Positions 12,041 to 20,387 of a DNA stretch of 64,000 bases are shown in pieces. A program made the translations under genes and the position numbers. The DNA comes from Brevundimonas sp. (lineage in GTDB: Bacteria; Pseudomonadota; Alphaproteobacteria; Caulobacterales; Caulobacteraceae), in contig JACVCC010000004.1 of NCBI GenBank assembly GCA_016742215.1, forward strand, positions 361,433 to 425,432. Reading direction: 5' to 3'. Each line of letters begins with the position of its first letter. Positions within the stretch are counted from its first letter, which is position 1. The notes below the pieces were generated by a model that was given only the letters and a program-made list of their open reading frames with translations, ran no database searches and was not told the origin of the DNA.

Positions 12041-13147
12041 TTAAGGCGCGGGGGTCTCCGCCCGCTCGCGCGCCAGCCAGTCGGCGCTGGCCATCTCGTT
12101 CAGGCGCGACACGGTCCGCTCGAACTCGAAGGCGCCGACGCCCTCGGTATAGAGCGCCTCGGGCGCGGCGGCGGCCAGCACCACCAGCCGGGTCCCGGCC
12201 TCGTACAGGGCGTCGATCAGGGTCACGAAGCGACGGGCCTCGTGGTGATTGGCCGGCCCCAGCACCGGCACGTCCTCGACAAAGACCGTGTGGAAACGGT
12301 TGGCGATGGCCAGGTAGTCCTGCGGCCCCAGCGGCCGGGCGCACAGTTCGGCGAAGGTCGCGCGCGCCAACCCGCCGTCGGTTCGGTCGATGACGATGTC
12401 GCGCCCCAGCACCGTCAGGTGGGTCGGGCACTCCTGCTGCTCGCCCTTCAGCTCCTGCCACAGGGCCTCGAACCCGGCGCGGCCGGCGGCATCGTACCAG
12501 ACCTGCGCGCCCATCAGGCGGTCCAGCCGCCAGTCGCGCGCGCCGGTCACCTGCACCACCTCGCAAGCGGTCTCCAGCATCCCGATGAAGGGCAGGAAGA
12601 GCTGGCGGTTGATGCCGTGCAGATACAGCTGGTCCGGCGCCCGGTTCGAGGTGATCGCCACCACCGTCTTCAGCTCGAACAGGGCCTCGAACAGACGACC
12701 CAGGATCATGGCGTCGGCGATGTCGGTGACCTGCAGCTCATCGAAGCACAGCAGGCGCGATTCCGAGGCGATCAGCTCGGCCACCGGGCGGATCGGATCG
12801 TCACCCTTCGACTGGCCGAAGACGGCCTTGCGCGCCTTGGCATCGCCCTCGCGCCACTGGCGGACCAGATCGTGCACCCGGGCCATGAAGGCGTGGAAGT
12901 GGGCGCGGGTCTTCCGCTGCTCCGGCACGCAGGCGAAGAACAGATCCATCAGGATGGATTTGCCCCGGCCGGGCGGGCCCCACAGGTAGATCCCCTTCAC
13001 CGCCGGGCGCTGGCCGAACAGGCCGCGTTTCTCCAGATCGCGCTCCAGCCGGCCGAAGGCCTCGACCACCGGAATCTGCGACGGATCGGGCGTCAGTCGG
13101 CCATCGGCCAGACGCTTGTCATAAGCGGCGCGAATGCGGGAAGACAT
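12041..13147 (-). CDS. zapE: Cell division protein ZapE (AFG1-like ATPase)
   Basis: P-loop ATPase of the AFG1/LACE1 family; in E. coli ZapE acts on FtsZ rings late in division. 368 residues from MSSRIRAAYDKR. The Walker A is GPPGRGKS, followed by MDLFFACVPEQRKTRAHFHAFM; the Walker B is LLCFDELQVTDIADAM, a family signature. AITSNRAPDQLY is the sensor-1 region. The start follows the family, whose proteins begin just before the Y-x-x-R/K-L-A-x-G segment; the upstream frame stays open but is not conserved-looking. The ribosome site is weak. Confidence 0.92.
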   Translation of the reverse strand: MSSRIRAAYDKRLADGRLTPDPSQIPVVEAFGRLERDLEKRGLFGQRPAVKGIYLWGPPGRGKSILMDLFFACVPEQRKTRAHFHAFMARVHDLVRQWREGDAKARKAVFGQSKGDDPIRPVAELIASESRLLCFDELQVTDIADAMILGRLFEALFELKTVVAITSNRAPDQLYLHGINRQLFLPFIGMLETACEVVQVTGARDWRLDRLMGAQVWYDAAGRAGFEALWQELKGEQQECPTHLTVLGRDIVIDRTDGGLARATFAELCARPLGPQDYLAIANRFHTVFVEDVPVLGPANHHEARRFVTLIDALYEAGTRLVVLAAAAPEALYTEGVGAFEFERTVSRLNEMASADWLARERAETPAP

Positions 13148-13281
13148 CGAACTCGGGCTTAGCCTTCCCCGCCCTCCGTGAAAAGCGATTGCTTCGCGCC
13201 TGCGAAAGACTACATCCACGCTCTCAAGCGCAATATTGTCCGCCCTCGCTGATCGGAAGGGCGTCCGAAGGACCAACCGCC

Positions 13282-13319
13282 CTCAAGCAGCGAGCCGCCG
13301 CGCGGCGAGCGTAGGGCAA
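13282..13319 (+). repeat. CTCAAGCAGCGAG-type repeat in the asd leader
   Basis: The CTCAAGCAGCGAGCCGCC start and the GCGGCGAGCGTAGGGC end match the copies at 9333 and 61397. An inner GCCGCGCGGC palindrome could form a hairpin. It ends 11 bases before the asd start codon, so it would be in the mRNA leader if transcription starts upstream. Confidence 0.75.
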
Positions 13320-13330
13320 GAGAGAATGTC

Positions 13331-14377
13331 ATGGGTTATGTCGTCGCCGTCGTGGGCGCCACCGGCAATGTCGGTCAGGAAATGCTCAACATCCTGGAAG
13401 AGCTGAACTTCCCGGTCGAGAAGCTGCACGCCATCGCCTCGCGCAAGTCCAAGGGCGTCGAGGTCTCCTTCGGCGACCGCACTGTGAAGTGCGAGGTCCT
13501 CGAGACCTTCGACTTCTCGACCGTCGACATCGTCCTGATGTCGGCCGGCGGCGCGATCTCGAAGGAATGGTCCGAGAAGATCGGCAAGTCGGGCGCTGTC
13601 GTCATCGACAACTCGTCCGCCTTCCGCATGGACCCGGACGTGCCGCTGATCGTGCCGGAAGTGAATCCGGACGACGTGAAGCTGACGTCGAAGAAGAACA
13701 TCATCGCCAACCCCAACTGCTCGACGGCCCAGCTGGTCGTGGCCCTGAAGCCCCTGCACGACGCCGCGAAGATCAAGCGGGTCGTCGTCTCGACCTACCA
13801 GTCGGTCTCGGGCGCCGGGAAGGAAGGCATGGACGAGCTGTGGAACCAGACCAAGGCCATCTACGGCCTGGGCGACGCCACGCCGAAGAAATTCCCCAAG
13901 CAGATCGCCTTCAACGTCATCCCCTTCATAGGGTCGTTCAACGACGACGGCTACACCGATGAGGAGACCAAGATGTGGAAGGAGACGCACAAGATGCTGG
14001 ATCCGAACATCCAGCTGACGGTCACCTGCGTCCGCGTCCCGGTCTTCGTCGGCCACTCCGAGGCGGTGACGGTCGAGTTCGATCGTCCGATCAGCCCGGA
14101 CGAGGCCCGCGCCATCCTGCGCGACGCCCCGGGCATCCAGGTGATCGACAAGCAGGAGGCCGATGGCTACGTCACGCCAATCGACGCCGCCGGCGAGTTC
14201 GCGGTCTATGTCTCGCGCATCCGCAAGGACCACACCGTCGAGAACGGCCTCAGTTTCTGGGTCGTTTCGGACAACCTGCGCAAGGGCGCGGCCCTGAACG
14301 CAGTCCAGATCGCCCAGCTGCTCGACGAGTCCGGCACGATCCAGCCGAAGAGCGGCTATCGCTCCATCACCGTCTGA
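13331..14377 (+). CDS. asd: Aspartate-semialdehyde dehydrogenase
   Basis: Makes L-aspartate-4-semialdehyde from aspartyl phosphate, the branch point to lysine/diaminopimelate, threonine and methionine. 348 residues. The NADP-binding start is VGATGNVGQEML. The catalytic Cys is in NPNCSTAQ, and the phosphate/substrate loops are SVSGAGKEGMDEL and RVPVFVGHSEAV. The C-terminus carries the RIRKDHTVENGLSFWVVSDNLRKGAALN block typical of the family. The leader contains an intergenic repeat; ribosome binding is probably AGAGA. rarD follows 68 bases downstream. Confidence 0.97.
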   Translation: MGYVVAVVGATGNVGQEMLNILEELNFPVEKLHAIASRKSKGVEVSFGDRTVKCEVLETFDFSTVDIVLMSAGGAISKEWSEKIGKSGAVVIDNSSAFRMDPDVPLIVPEVNPDDVKLTSKKNIIANPNCSTAQLVVALKPLHDAAKIKRVVVSTYQSVSGAGKEGMDELWNQTKAIYGLGDATPKKFPKQIAFNVIPFIGSFNDDGYTDEETKMWKETHKMLDPNIQLTVTCVRVPVFVGHSEAVTVEFDRPISPDEARAILRDAPGIQVIDKQEADGYVTPIDAAGEFAVYVSRIRKDHTVENGLSFWVVSDNLRKGAALNAVQIAQLLDESGTIQPKSGYRSITV

Positions 14378-14445
14378 CCCCACGCCACCCTCGGGCCTGA
14401 CCCCGGGGGCTGCGTCGCCGGCTCCCCCCGGCGAAGGAGAAGATC

Positions 14446-15375
14446 ATGGCCCCCGCCACCGGTCCCGATCAGGGCCGCGCCGCCCTGCTGTCCGCCTTCA
14501 GCTGCTATGTGCTGTGGGGCTTCATGCCCTTGCTGTTCATGGGCCAGCACGCGGTCGGCTTCGACGCGATGGAGATCCTCGCGCACCGCACCATCTGGGC
14601 GGCGCCCGTCGCCTTTGCCCTGGTGTGGTTCGCGCGTCAGAACGCCCAGGTCGTCGCCGCATTCCGCAATCCGAAGATCATCAGCCTGCTGGCGGTGTCC
14701 ACCGCCCTGATCGGGCTGAACTGGGGCCTGTACGTCTGGGCCACGACCCATCACGCCACGCTGGAAGCCAGCCTCGGCTACTACATCAACCCGCTGCTCA
14801 ACATGATCGTGGGGTTGTGGCTGTTCCGCGAGCGCATCGACCGCTGGGGCTGGGTCGCCATCGGCCTGGCCTTCGTCGGGGTGGTGCTGCAGGCGCTGGC
14901 GCTGGGTCGTCCGCCGTGGATCTCGCTGATCCTCGCGGTGACCTTCGCCAGCTATGGCGTCATCCGCAAGAAGGTCGCGGTGGACGCCCAGGCCGGCCTG
15001 TTCATCGAGTGCCTGCTGCTGGCCCCGTTCGGCATCGCCTGGCTGGTGTGGCTGAACCAGACCGGCGCGGCGGTCGGCTTCGACGACCCGGTCCACGTCG
15101 CCTGGGCCCTGCTGAACGGCCCGGCCACCGTCCTGCCGCTGGTGCTGTTCGCCTGGTCCGCGCGCCGCCTGCCGCTGTCGACGCTGGGCTTCATCCAGTT
15201 CCTCGCCCCGACGATCCAGTTCGGCGTCGGCGTGGCCACGGGCGAGTCCCTGACCGCCCTGCGCATCGCCTCCTTCGCCTTCATCTGGGGCGGGGCGCTG
15301 GTCTTCGCGACGGCCGCCTTCTTCCGCCAGCGCGCCGCCCGTCAGGCGCTCAAGGCCTCGGCCGAGCCGGTCTGA
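14446..15375 (+). CDS. rarD: RarD-type EamA/DMT transporter
   Basis: A 309-residue drug/metabolite transporter family membrane protein with about ten helices. The first reads LLSAFSCYVLWGFMPLLF, followed by the typical EILAHRTIWAAP. The helix-four region LNWGLYVWATTHHATLEASLGYYINPL is a hallmark of RarD, named for chloramphenicol sensitivity although its natural substrate is unclear. The second EamA repeat carries STLGFIQFLAPTIQFGVGV. GAAGGAG lies before the ATG. The stop codon TGA is the first part of a heptamer inverted repeat. Confidence 0.9.
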   Translation: MAPATGPDQGRAALLSAFSCYVLWGFMPLLFMGQHAVGFDAMEILAHRTIWAAPVAFALVWFARQNAQVVAAFRNPKIISLLAVSTALIGLNWGLYVWATTHHATLEASLGYYINPLLNMIVGLWLFRERIDRWGWVAIGLAFVGVVLQALALGRPPWISLILAVTFASYGVIRKKVAVDAQAGLFIECLLLAPFGIAWLVWLNQTGAAVGFDDPVHVAWALLNGPATVLPLVLFAWSARRLPLSTLGFIQFLAPTIQFGVGVATGESLTALRIASFAFIWGGALVFATAAFFRQRAARQALKASAEPV

Positions 15376-15457
15376 GTGGTGAGTGATTAGTGGTTGGCCG
15401 GAGCACGGTCGCGGTCTCGGTGAAGTGCACCCCACTAATCACTAACCACCAATCACT
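15373..15457. repeat. Heptamer-armed inverted repeat 1
   Basis: Left arm 15374-15397 and right arm 15431-15457. AGTGATTAGTGG (15382-15393) pairs exactly with CCACTAATCACT (15432-15443), flanked by further TTAGTGG-like units. The loop is ~38 bases. The left arm begins within the rarD stop codon. The element fills the gap between two convergent genes. Confidence 0.85.
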
Positions 15458-15477
15458 CTTCCACGCTCCGCCCCCGG

Positions 15478-16614
15478 CTACAGCGCCGAATACAGCGCCC
15501 CGATCAGGCGCTGCGCCCGCGGGTCGCCGATCAGGTGCGGCGACTGGCGGGTCATCACATAGGCCGCCGATACGCCCTTCGACGCGTCGGCGAAAGCCGT
15601 CGAGCCGCCCCAGCCGCAGTGGCCCACGGCGTTCGTGTCCGGCCCGAAGATCTTCAGCAGGTCGTTGCGGGTGAAGCCCGCCGCCCAGCCCAAGTCGAAC
15701 GGCAGCACCTTGTCGCGCCCGCGGATACGCTCGCGCGTCGCCTCCGCCAGCGTCTCCGCCGACAGCAGCTGACGCCGCTCGAACGTCCCGCCATTGGCCA
15801 GCACGCCCATGATCCGGGCGAGGTCCGCGGCGGTCGCATGCATGTTGGCCGAGGGGATCTCGATCATCCGCCACTCGGCCGAGCCACGCCCGCCGGGCGA
15901 CGAGCCCTTGTCGAGGAAGGCCGCCGTCTTGATCGGGTCCACGCCGCCGAGGTCTGTCGCCTTCGACGGCTTGCGCATCTGCGCCACCCGCCCGTGCTCC
16001 GCCTCCGGCAGGCCGATCCACAGATCCAGACCCGGGAAGTCCTCGCGCAGGGCCGCGCCCATGGTCCGGCCGTCGACCATGCGGAACAGCTCTCCGGCCA
16101 GATAGCCGATGACGATGGGGCTGTAGCCCGATGCTGTGCCGGGCGCCCACATCGGCGCCTGGGCGCACAGCCGGGCCAGGGTCGCCTCGCGGTCGAACCA
16201 GATGGCCGGGTCCTCGGGCGTGTCGAAGCCCGGCAGGCCGGCCTGATGGCTCATCATCTGGCCGACGGTGATGCCGTCCTTGCCCGCCTGCCCGAACGCC
16301 GGCCAGTAGCTGGCGACCGTCGCCTCATAGTCCAGCAGGCCGCGCTCGACGCAGGTCGCGATCAACAGGGCCATCACCGCCTTGCCGGTCGAGAACACCG
16401 GCGTCAGCGTCCGCTGGTCATAGGCCACGGTCCGCGCCGCATCGGCCCAGCCGCCCCACAGGTCGACCACCGTCTCGCCGCCGACGCAGACGCTGAACCG
16501 CGCGCCCTGCTCGTTCAGCCCTTCCGGGGCATCGACGAAATTGGCGGCGAAGGCGTCCTTCACAGCGGCGAATTCGGGCGGGCAGACGCCCATGATCTCG
16601 GGGGAGGCGGTCAT
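15478..16614 (-). CDS. Beta-lactamase-family serine hydrolase
   Basis: A 378-residue class-C-like serine hydrolase of the esterase / penicillin-binding type. The SxxK motif is STGKA, with Ser as nucleophile and Lys as base. The Tyr motif is YSP. The third motif reads HCGWGG in place of the KTG triad, as in many EstB-like enzymes. No signal peptide is evident (MTASPEIMGVCPPEF), so it probably acts in the cytoplasm. It is most likely an esterase; true beta-lactamase activity is doubtful because it lacks KTG and export. Confidence 0.85.
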   Translation of the reverse strand: MTASPEIMGVCPPEFAAVKDAFAANFVDAPEGLNEQGARFSVCVGGETVVDLWGGWADAARTVAYDQRTLTPVFSTGKAVMALLIATCVERGLLDYEATVASYWPAFGQAGKDGITVGQMMSHQAGLPGFDTPEDPAIWFDREATLARLCAQAPMWAPGTASGYSPIVIGYLAGELFRMVDGRTMGAALREDFPGLDLWIGLPEAEHGRVAQMRKPSKATDLGGVDPIKTAAFLDKGSSPGGRGSAEWRMIEIPSANMHATAADLARIMGVLANGGTFERRQLLSAETLAEATRERIRGRDKVLPFDLGWAAGFTRNDLLKIFGPDTNAVGHCGWGGSTAFADASKGVSAAYVMTRQSPHLIGDPRAQRLIGALYSAL

Positions 16615-16650
16615 GGGCCTGTCCTAGCCATTCCCCCATGCCCCGTCACC

Positions 16651-16667
16651 CTCGGGCTTGACCCGAG
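16651..16667. repeat. CTCGGGCTTGACCCGAG palindrome
   Basis: Near-perfect 17-base inverted repeat inside the gap before the serine hydrolase gene. Two more copies lie at 52641-52663 and 52741-52759. This motif is common in intergenic DNA of alphaproteobacteria, to my recollection. Confidence 0.75.
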
Positions 16668-16684
16668 GATGACGGTGGAAAATG

Positions 16685-18316
16685 TCAGCGCCGGCGATCC
16701 GCCGACGCCGCCCGCGCGGCCTGGAACTCCGAGCCCTCGTTCCACTCCGGCCACTGGTCGCTGTCGGCCAGATCCCGACCGACGGCGTACAGCAGGTTCA
16801 CATCCACCGCCGCCGCATCCATGCGCCAGTCGGGCGTCCATTCGTCCGAGGGCTTGTGATAGCGATTGGCGACATAGTCGCGGCTGGCCTCGTTGTGGCC
16901 GGTAAAGCCGGCGATGCCGAACAGGGCCGGCACGCCGCGCAGGGCCAGCGGGAAGTGGTCCGAGCGGTAGAAGCCGCCGGCCTGGGGCGCCGGATCGGGA
17001 ATCAGGTGACGACCGGCCTCGGTCGCGCGACGCTCCAGCCACTGGTCGGTCTGGCTCTTGCCCGCGCCGATGACCACGATCTCGGGCGAGACCTCCGTAC
17101 CCGGCAGCAGGCTGTCGATATTGATGTTGGCGACCGTGGTCTCCAGCGGCCAGACCGGGTTGGTGGAATAGTATTCCGCGCCCAGCAGCCCGGCCTCCTC
17201 TGCGGTCCAGGCGGCGAAGACCACCGACCGCTTCGGCGCGCCGCCCTCCCTGAACAGACGCGCCAGCTCGAGGATGGCGGCCACCCCCGTCGCATTGTCC
17301 ACGGCGCCATTATAGATGTCGTCGTCGCCCACCGGCGTCGCCCGGCCATAGGCGTCCCAGTGGGCGCCGTACATGACGGTCTGGTCCGGATGCTCCGTGC
17401 CCGGAATACGCGCCAGCACATTGCGGCTTTCGATGTTGGCGTGGGTCTGGCCGAAGTCGATCGACAGCGTCACCCCCTCCAGCGGCACGGGCCGGAAGGC
17501 CTCGCTGCGGGCCTGATCGCGCAGCTGCGCATAGTTCAGACCGGCCGCCTCGAACAGGCGCTGCGCCACCTCGCCCTGGATCCAGCCCTGGGCCGGGACG
17601 CGTTCGGCCTCCCAGTTCTGGCGCACGATGTCGAAGTCCGGCGCGGTCGAGGACCCCTCCAGCACCGACCAGCCATAGCCAGCCCCGGCGGTGTCGTGGA
17701 TCACCAGCACGCCCGCCGCACCCTGCCGCGCCGCCTCCTGGAATTTGTAGGTCCAGCGGCCGTAGAAGGTCATGGCGTTGTCGTCGAACCGGCCCGCCAC
17801 CGGATGACCCCCGGGTGCGCCGAAGTCCGGATCGTTGACGATGACGAGGATGACCTTGCCACGCACGTCCACGTCCTTGAAGTCGTCCCAGCCGCGCTCG
17901 GGCGCATCGACGCCATAGCCGGCGAAGATCACCGGGGCGTCGGTCACCGTGATCCGGTCCACCGGCCGGTCGCTGGCCACCAGCACGTCCGGCCCGCGTC
18001 GCAGGGCGATCTCGCCACCCGGCGTGCGGGCGGTGATGGTCGCCGGGCCCGCCTGCTGCGTCCGGCTCAGATGGGCGACCTGCACCCACTGACCGTCCGG
18101 CCCGCCGGGCTCCAGCCCCAGGGCGGTGAACTGCTCCACCAGATAGTCGACCGTCTTCTGTTCCCCCGGCGTCGCCACGCCGCGGCCCTCGAACTCGTCC
18201 GAGGCCAGCACGCGCGTGTGCTCGTTCAGCCGCGCCGGATCCGCCTGTTGCGCCAGCGCAGGCGAGGCGAGGAGCAACAGGGCCGTGGTCGAAACGAGGA
18301 TCGATTTCAGGCGCAT
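16685..18316 (-). CDS. Exported M28 family metallopeptidase with PA domain
   Basis: A 543-residue protein with a clear signal peptide (LLLLASPALAQQ). A protease-associated domain lies in the middle (GYGVDAPERGWDDFKDVDVRGKVILV). The zinc aminopeptidase core has the metal His in GAHWDAYG, a bridging Asp in GAVDNATGVAA, catalytic Glu residues in WTAEEAGLLGAEYY, an Asp in NIDSLLPG and the last His in YRSDHFPL. The full set of ligands is present, so it should be active in the periplasm or outside the cell. It is followed, 40 bases upstream, by a flavoprotein gene on the same strand. Confidence 0.92.
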   Translation of the reverse strand: MRLKSILVSTTALLLLASPALAQQADPARLNEHTRVLASDEFEGRGVATPGEQKTVDYLVEQFTALGLEPGGPDGQWVQVAHLSRTQQAGPATITARTPGGEIALRRGPDVLVASDRPVDRITVTDAPVIFAGYGVDAPERGWDDFKDVDVRGKVILVIVNDPDFGAPGGHPVAGRFDDNAMTFYGRWTYKFQEAARQGAAGVLVIHDTAGAGYGWSVLEGSSTAPDFDIVRQNWEAERVPAQGWIQGEVAQRLFEAAGLNYAQLRDQARSEAFRPVPLEGVTLSIDFGQTHANIESRNVLARIPGTEHPDQTVMYGAHWDAYGRATPVGDDDIYNGAVDNATGVAAILELARLFREGGAPKRSVVFAAWTAEEAGLLGAEYYSTNPVWPLETTVANINIDSLLPGTEVSPEIVVIGAGKSQTDQWLERRATEAGRHLIPDPAPQAGGFYRSDHFPLALRGVPALFGIAGFTGHNEASRDYVANRYHKPSDEWTPDWRMDAAAVDVNLLYAVGRDLADSDQWPEWNEGSEFQAARAASADRRR

Positions 18317-18358
18317 GGGTCTACTCCAACGGTTCGGGGAGGCGGCACCCTGCCCCCG

Positions 18359-19564
18359 TCAGGCCAGCCAGTCCAGCACGCCCTCCGCCGCGACCACGCC
18401 CGAGGCGAAGCTGGCCTGCAGCAGATACCCGCCCGTCGGCGCCTCCCAGTCCAGCATCTCGCCGGCGACGAAGACTCCCGGCAGGGCCTTCAGCATCAGC
18501 CCGTCCGTCAACTGATCCAGCGTCACGCCGCCGGCCGAGGAGATGGCCCGCTCCAGCCCCTGCACTCCGGTCAGGGTCAGACGCACCGCCTTGATCCGCT
18601 TCGCGAGCTTGTCGGCGCCTTCCGGGATCGGCCCGGGGATTTCGCGCAACAGACCCACGGCGGCCGGCGACAGCCCGCCCGCCTTCCGCAGCCAGTTCGA
18701 GACGCTGTCCTTGCCGCGCGGCTTCGCCAGCCGGCCCGCCAGCGCCGCCACATCCAGATCGGGCCTCAGATCCACGACCAGCGCCGCCTGCCCGTCCCGC
18801 GCGATCGCGTCGCGCAGCCCGGCCGACAGGGCATAGACCGCCCCGCCTTCCAGACCATAGGCAGCGATCATCGCCTCTCCTCGGACGGTGCGATCGCCAT
18901 GCGCCAGGGCGATATTCTTCAGCGGCTGGCCGGCGAACCGCTCGACCATCACCGGGCTCCAGTCGACATCGAAGCCGACATTTGACGGTCGGAACGGCGC
19001 GATCTCGACACCCGACCTGGCCAGATCGTCCGTCCACGACCCATCCGATCCCAGCCGCGGCCAGCTGGCTCCGCCCAACGCCAGAACCACCGCATCAGGT
19101 CGTTCGACTCTCTCGCTGTCCGGCGTCCGGAACACCCAGCCCTCGCCCTCGCGCCCGATCCATCGCGAACGCGTCCGGACCTCAACGCCCAGCTCACCGA
19201 GCCGGCCCAGCCAGGCCCGCAGGAGGGGCGAGGCCTTCATCGTCTTTGGAAACACTCGCCCCGACGAACCGACGAAGGTCGGCTGTCCCAGCCCCTCGAC
19301 CCAGCCGATCAGATGGGTGGGCGAGAACCGTTCCAGCCAGCGCCCGACCACCGGCCCCGCTTCCGCATATCGTCCGGTGAAAGGCTCGATCGGCTCGGAG
19401 TGGGTCAGGTTCAGCCCGCCGCGCCCCGCCATCAGGAATTTGCGCGCCACGGACGGCATCGCCTCATGGACCACCACGCGCACCCCGGTGCCGGCCAGTC
19501 GCTCGGCCGCCATCAGGCCCGCCGGCCCGGCGCCGATCACATGTACGGTCTTCATCTCGCTCAT
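18359..19564 (-). CDS. HI0933-type FAD-binding oxidoreductase (TIGR03862-like)
   Basis: A 401-residue flavoprotein of the HI0933/BaiN superfamily. The FAD-binding start is HVIGAGPAGLMAAERL. The second signature is KFLMAGRGGLNLTHSE, typical of the subgroup I know as TIGR03862. The C-terminus has GVTLDQLTDGLMLKALPGVF and the FAD-closing GEMLDWEAPTGGYLLQ. The start (MSEMKTVHVIG) is chosen because AGGAAG lies just upstream; the frame runs further but would add an unlikely leader. The substrate is unknown. A second family member lies at 61435-62628. Confidence 0.85.
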   Translation of the reverse strand: MSEMKTVHVIGAGPAGLMAAERLAGTGVRVVVHEAMPSVARKFLMAGRGGLNLTHSEPIEPFTGRYAEAGPVVGRWLERFSPTHLIGWVEGLGQPTFVGSSGRVFPKTMKASPLLRAWLGRLGELGVEVRTRSRWIGREGEGWVFRTPDSERVERPDAVVLALGGASWPRLGSDGSWTDDLARSGVEIAPFRPSNVGFDVDWSPVMVERFAGQPLKNIALAHGDRTVRGEAMIAAYGLEGGAVYALSAGLRDAIARDGQAALVVDLRPDLDVAALAGRLAKPRGKDSVSNWLRKAGGLSPAAVGLLREIPGPIPEGADKLAKRIKAVRLTLTGVQGLERAISSAGGVTLDQLTDGLMLKALPGVFVAGEMLDWEAPTGGYLLQASFASGVVAAEGVLDWLA

Positions 19565-19613
19565 CGGCTTCCTGTGGACCGGAACGCGCGCGACCGCCAT
19601 ACGCTCATTCCCC

Positions 19614-20090
19614 ATGAGCGTCGCCTTCACCCGCGAGGAAGACCTGGAGGCCACGGCCGCCGATCTTCCCGACCGTCCGATCTCCCCGCACCCCAATCTG
19701 GTCACCCCGTCGGGTCTGGCCGCGATCGAGGCCGCCCTGGCCGAGGCGCGTGCTGCCTATACGGCGGCGCAGGCGAAGGGCGACATCGAGGCGGATCGCA
19801 CCGCCATGGCGCGCGCCACCCGCGACCTGCGCTACTGGACCGCCCGCCGCGCCTCGGCCCTGCTGGTCGAGATCGAGGCCGACGGCCGGGTCCGCTTCGG
19901 CGGCTCGGTGACGATCGAGCGAGAGGACGGCCGCACCCAGACCTGGCGCATCACCGGCGAGGACGAGGCGGACCCTTCCGCCGGCTCCGTAAGCCACGTC
20001 TCGCCCCTCGCCCGCGCCCTGATCGGCAAGCGCGTCGGCGACGAGGCGACCGTCGCCGGACAGGCCGTCGAAATCGTCGCAGTCGATTGA
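19614..20090 (+). CDS. GreA/GreB-like elongation factor
   Basis: A 158-residue protein. An N-terminal helical region (TPSGLAAIEAALAEARAAY...) resembles the coiled coil of Gre factors. The C-terminal FKBP-like domain has the family pattern DEADPSAGSVSHVSPLARAL followed by IGKRVGDEATV. Gre factors rescue backtracked RNA polymerase; whether this variant does, or acts on polymerase in another way, cannot be seen. The ATG at 19614 starts just after the divergent flavoprotein start, with a 49-base shared promoter gap. Confidence 0.8.
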   Translation: MSVAFTREEDLEATAADLPDRPISPHPNLVTPSGLAAIEAALAEARAAYTAAQAKGDIEADRTAMARATRDLRYWTARRASALLVEIEADGRVRFGGSVTIEREDGRTQTWRITGEDEADPSAGSVSHVSPLARALIGKRVGDEATVAGQAVEIVAVD

Positions 20091-20146
20091 GTTTGCCGTC
20101 AGCCCCCTGACGAACCACATTCAGGTCCGAACGAAAGGACGCGCCC

Positions 20147-20296
20147 ATGGCCCGCAAGCCCAACTACAGCTTTGAACGGCAGGAACGCGAACGCGCCGAG
20201 GCGAAGAAGGCCGCCGAGAAGGCTGCGCGCAAGGCCGAGAAGAAGGCCGAGGCCGCCGCCCGCAAGGAAGCCGGCCTGCCCCCGCTGGAGGACTGA
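20147..20296 (+). CDS. Small highly charged helical protein (49 aa)
   Basis: A 49-residue ORF starting MARKPNYSFERQERERAEAK and ending GLPPLED. The middle alternates Lys/Arg, Glu and Ala and should form one long charged helix. GAAAGGA lies 7-12 bases before the ATG, and codon use is like that of its neighbours. It follows the Gre-like gene by 56 bases on the same strand. Similar short proteins are common in Caulobacterales as hypotheticals, to my recollection. Function unknown. Confidence 0.7.
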   Translation: MARKPNYSFERQERERAEAKKAAEKAARKAEKKAEAAARKEAGLPPLED

Positions 20297-20387
20297 CCGC
20301 GGGACAGTCGGGCACGACTGGACACCCCCTGTCCCCGATGCTCTTGTGCCGGCCCATAGTCAGGCTTGCCCCGGGGGAAATCCGAAG

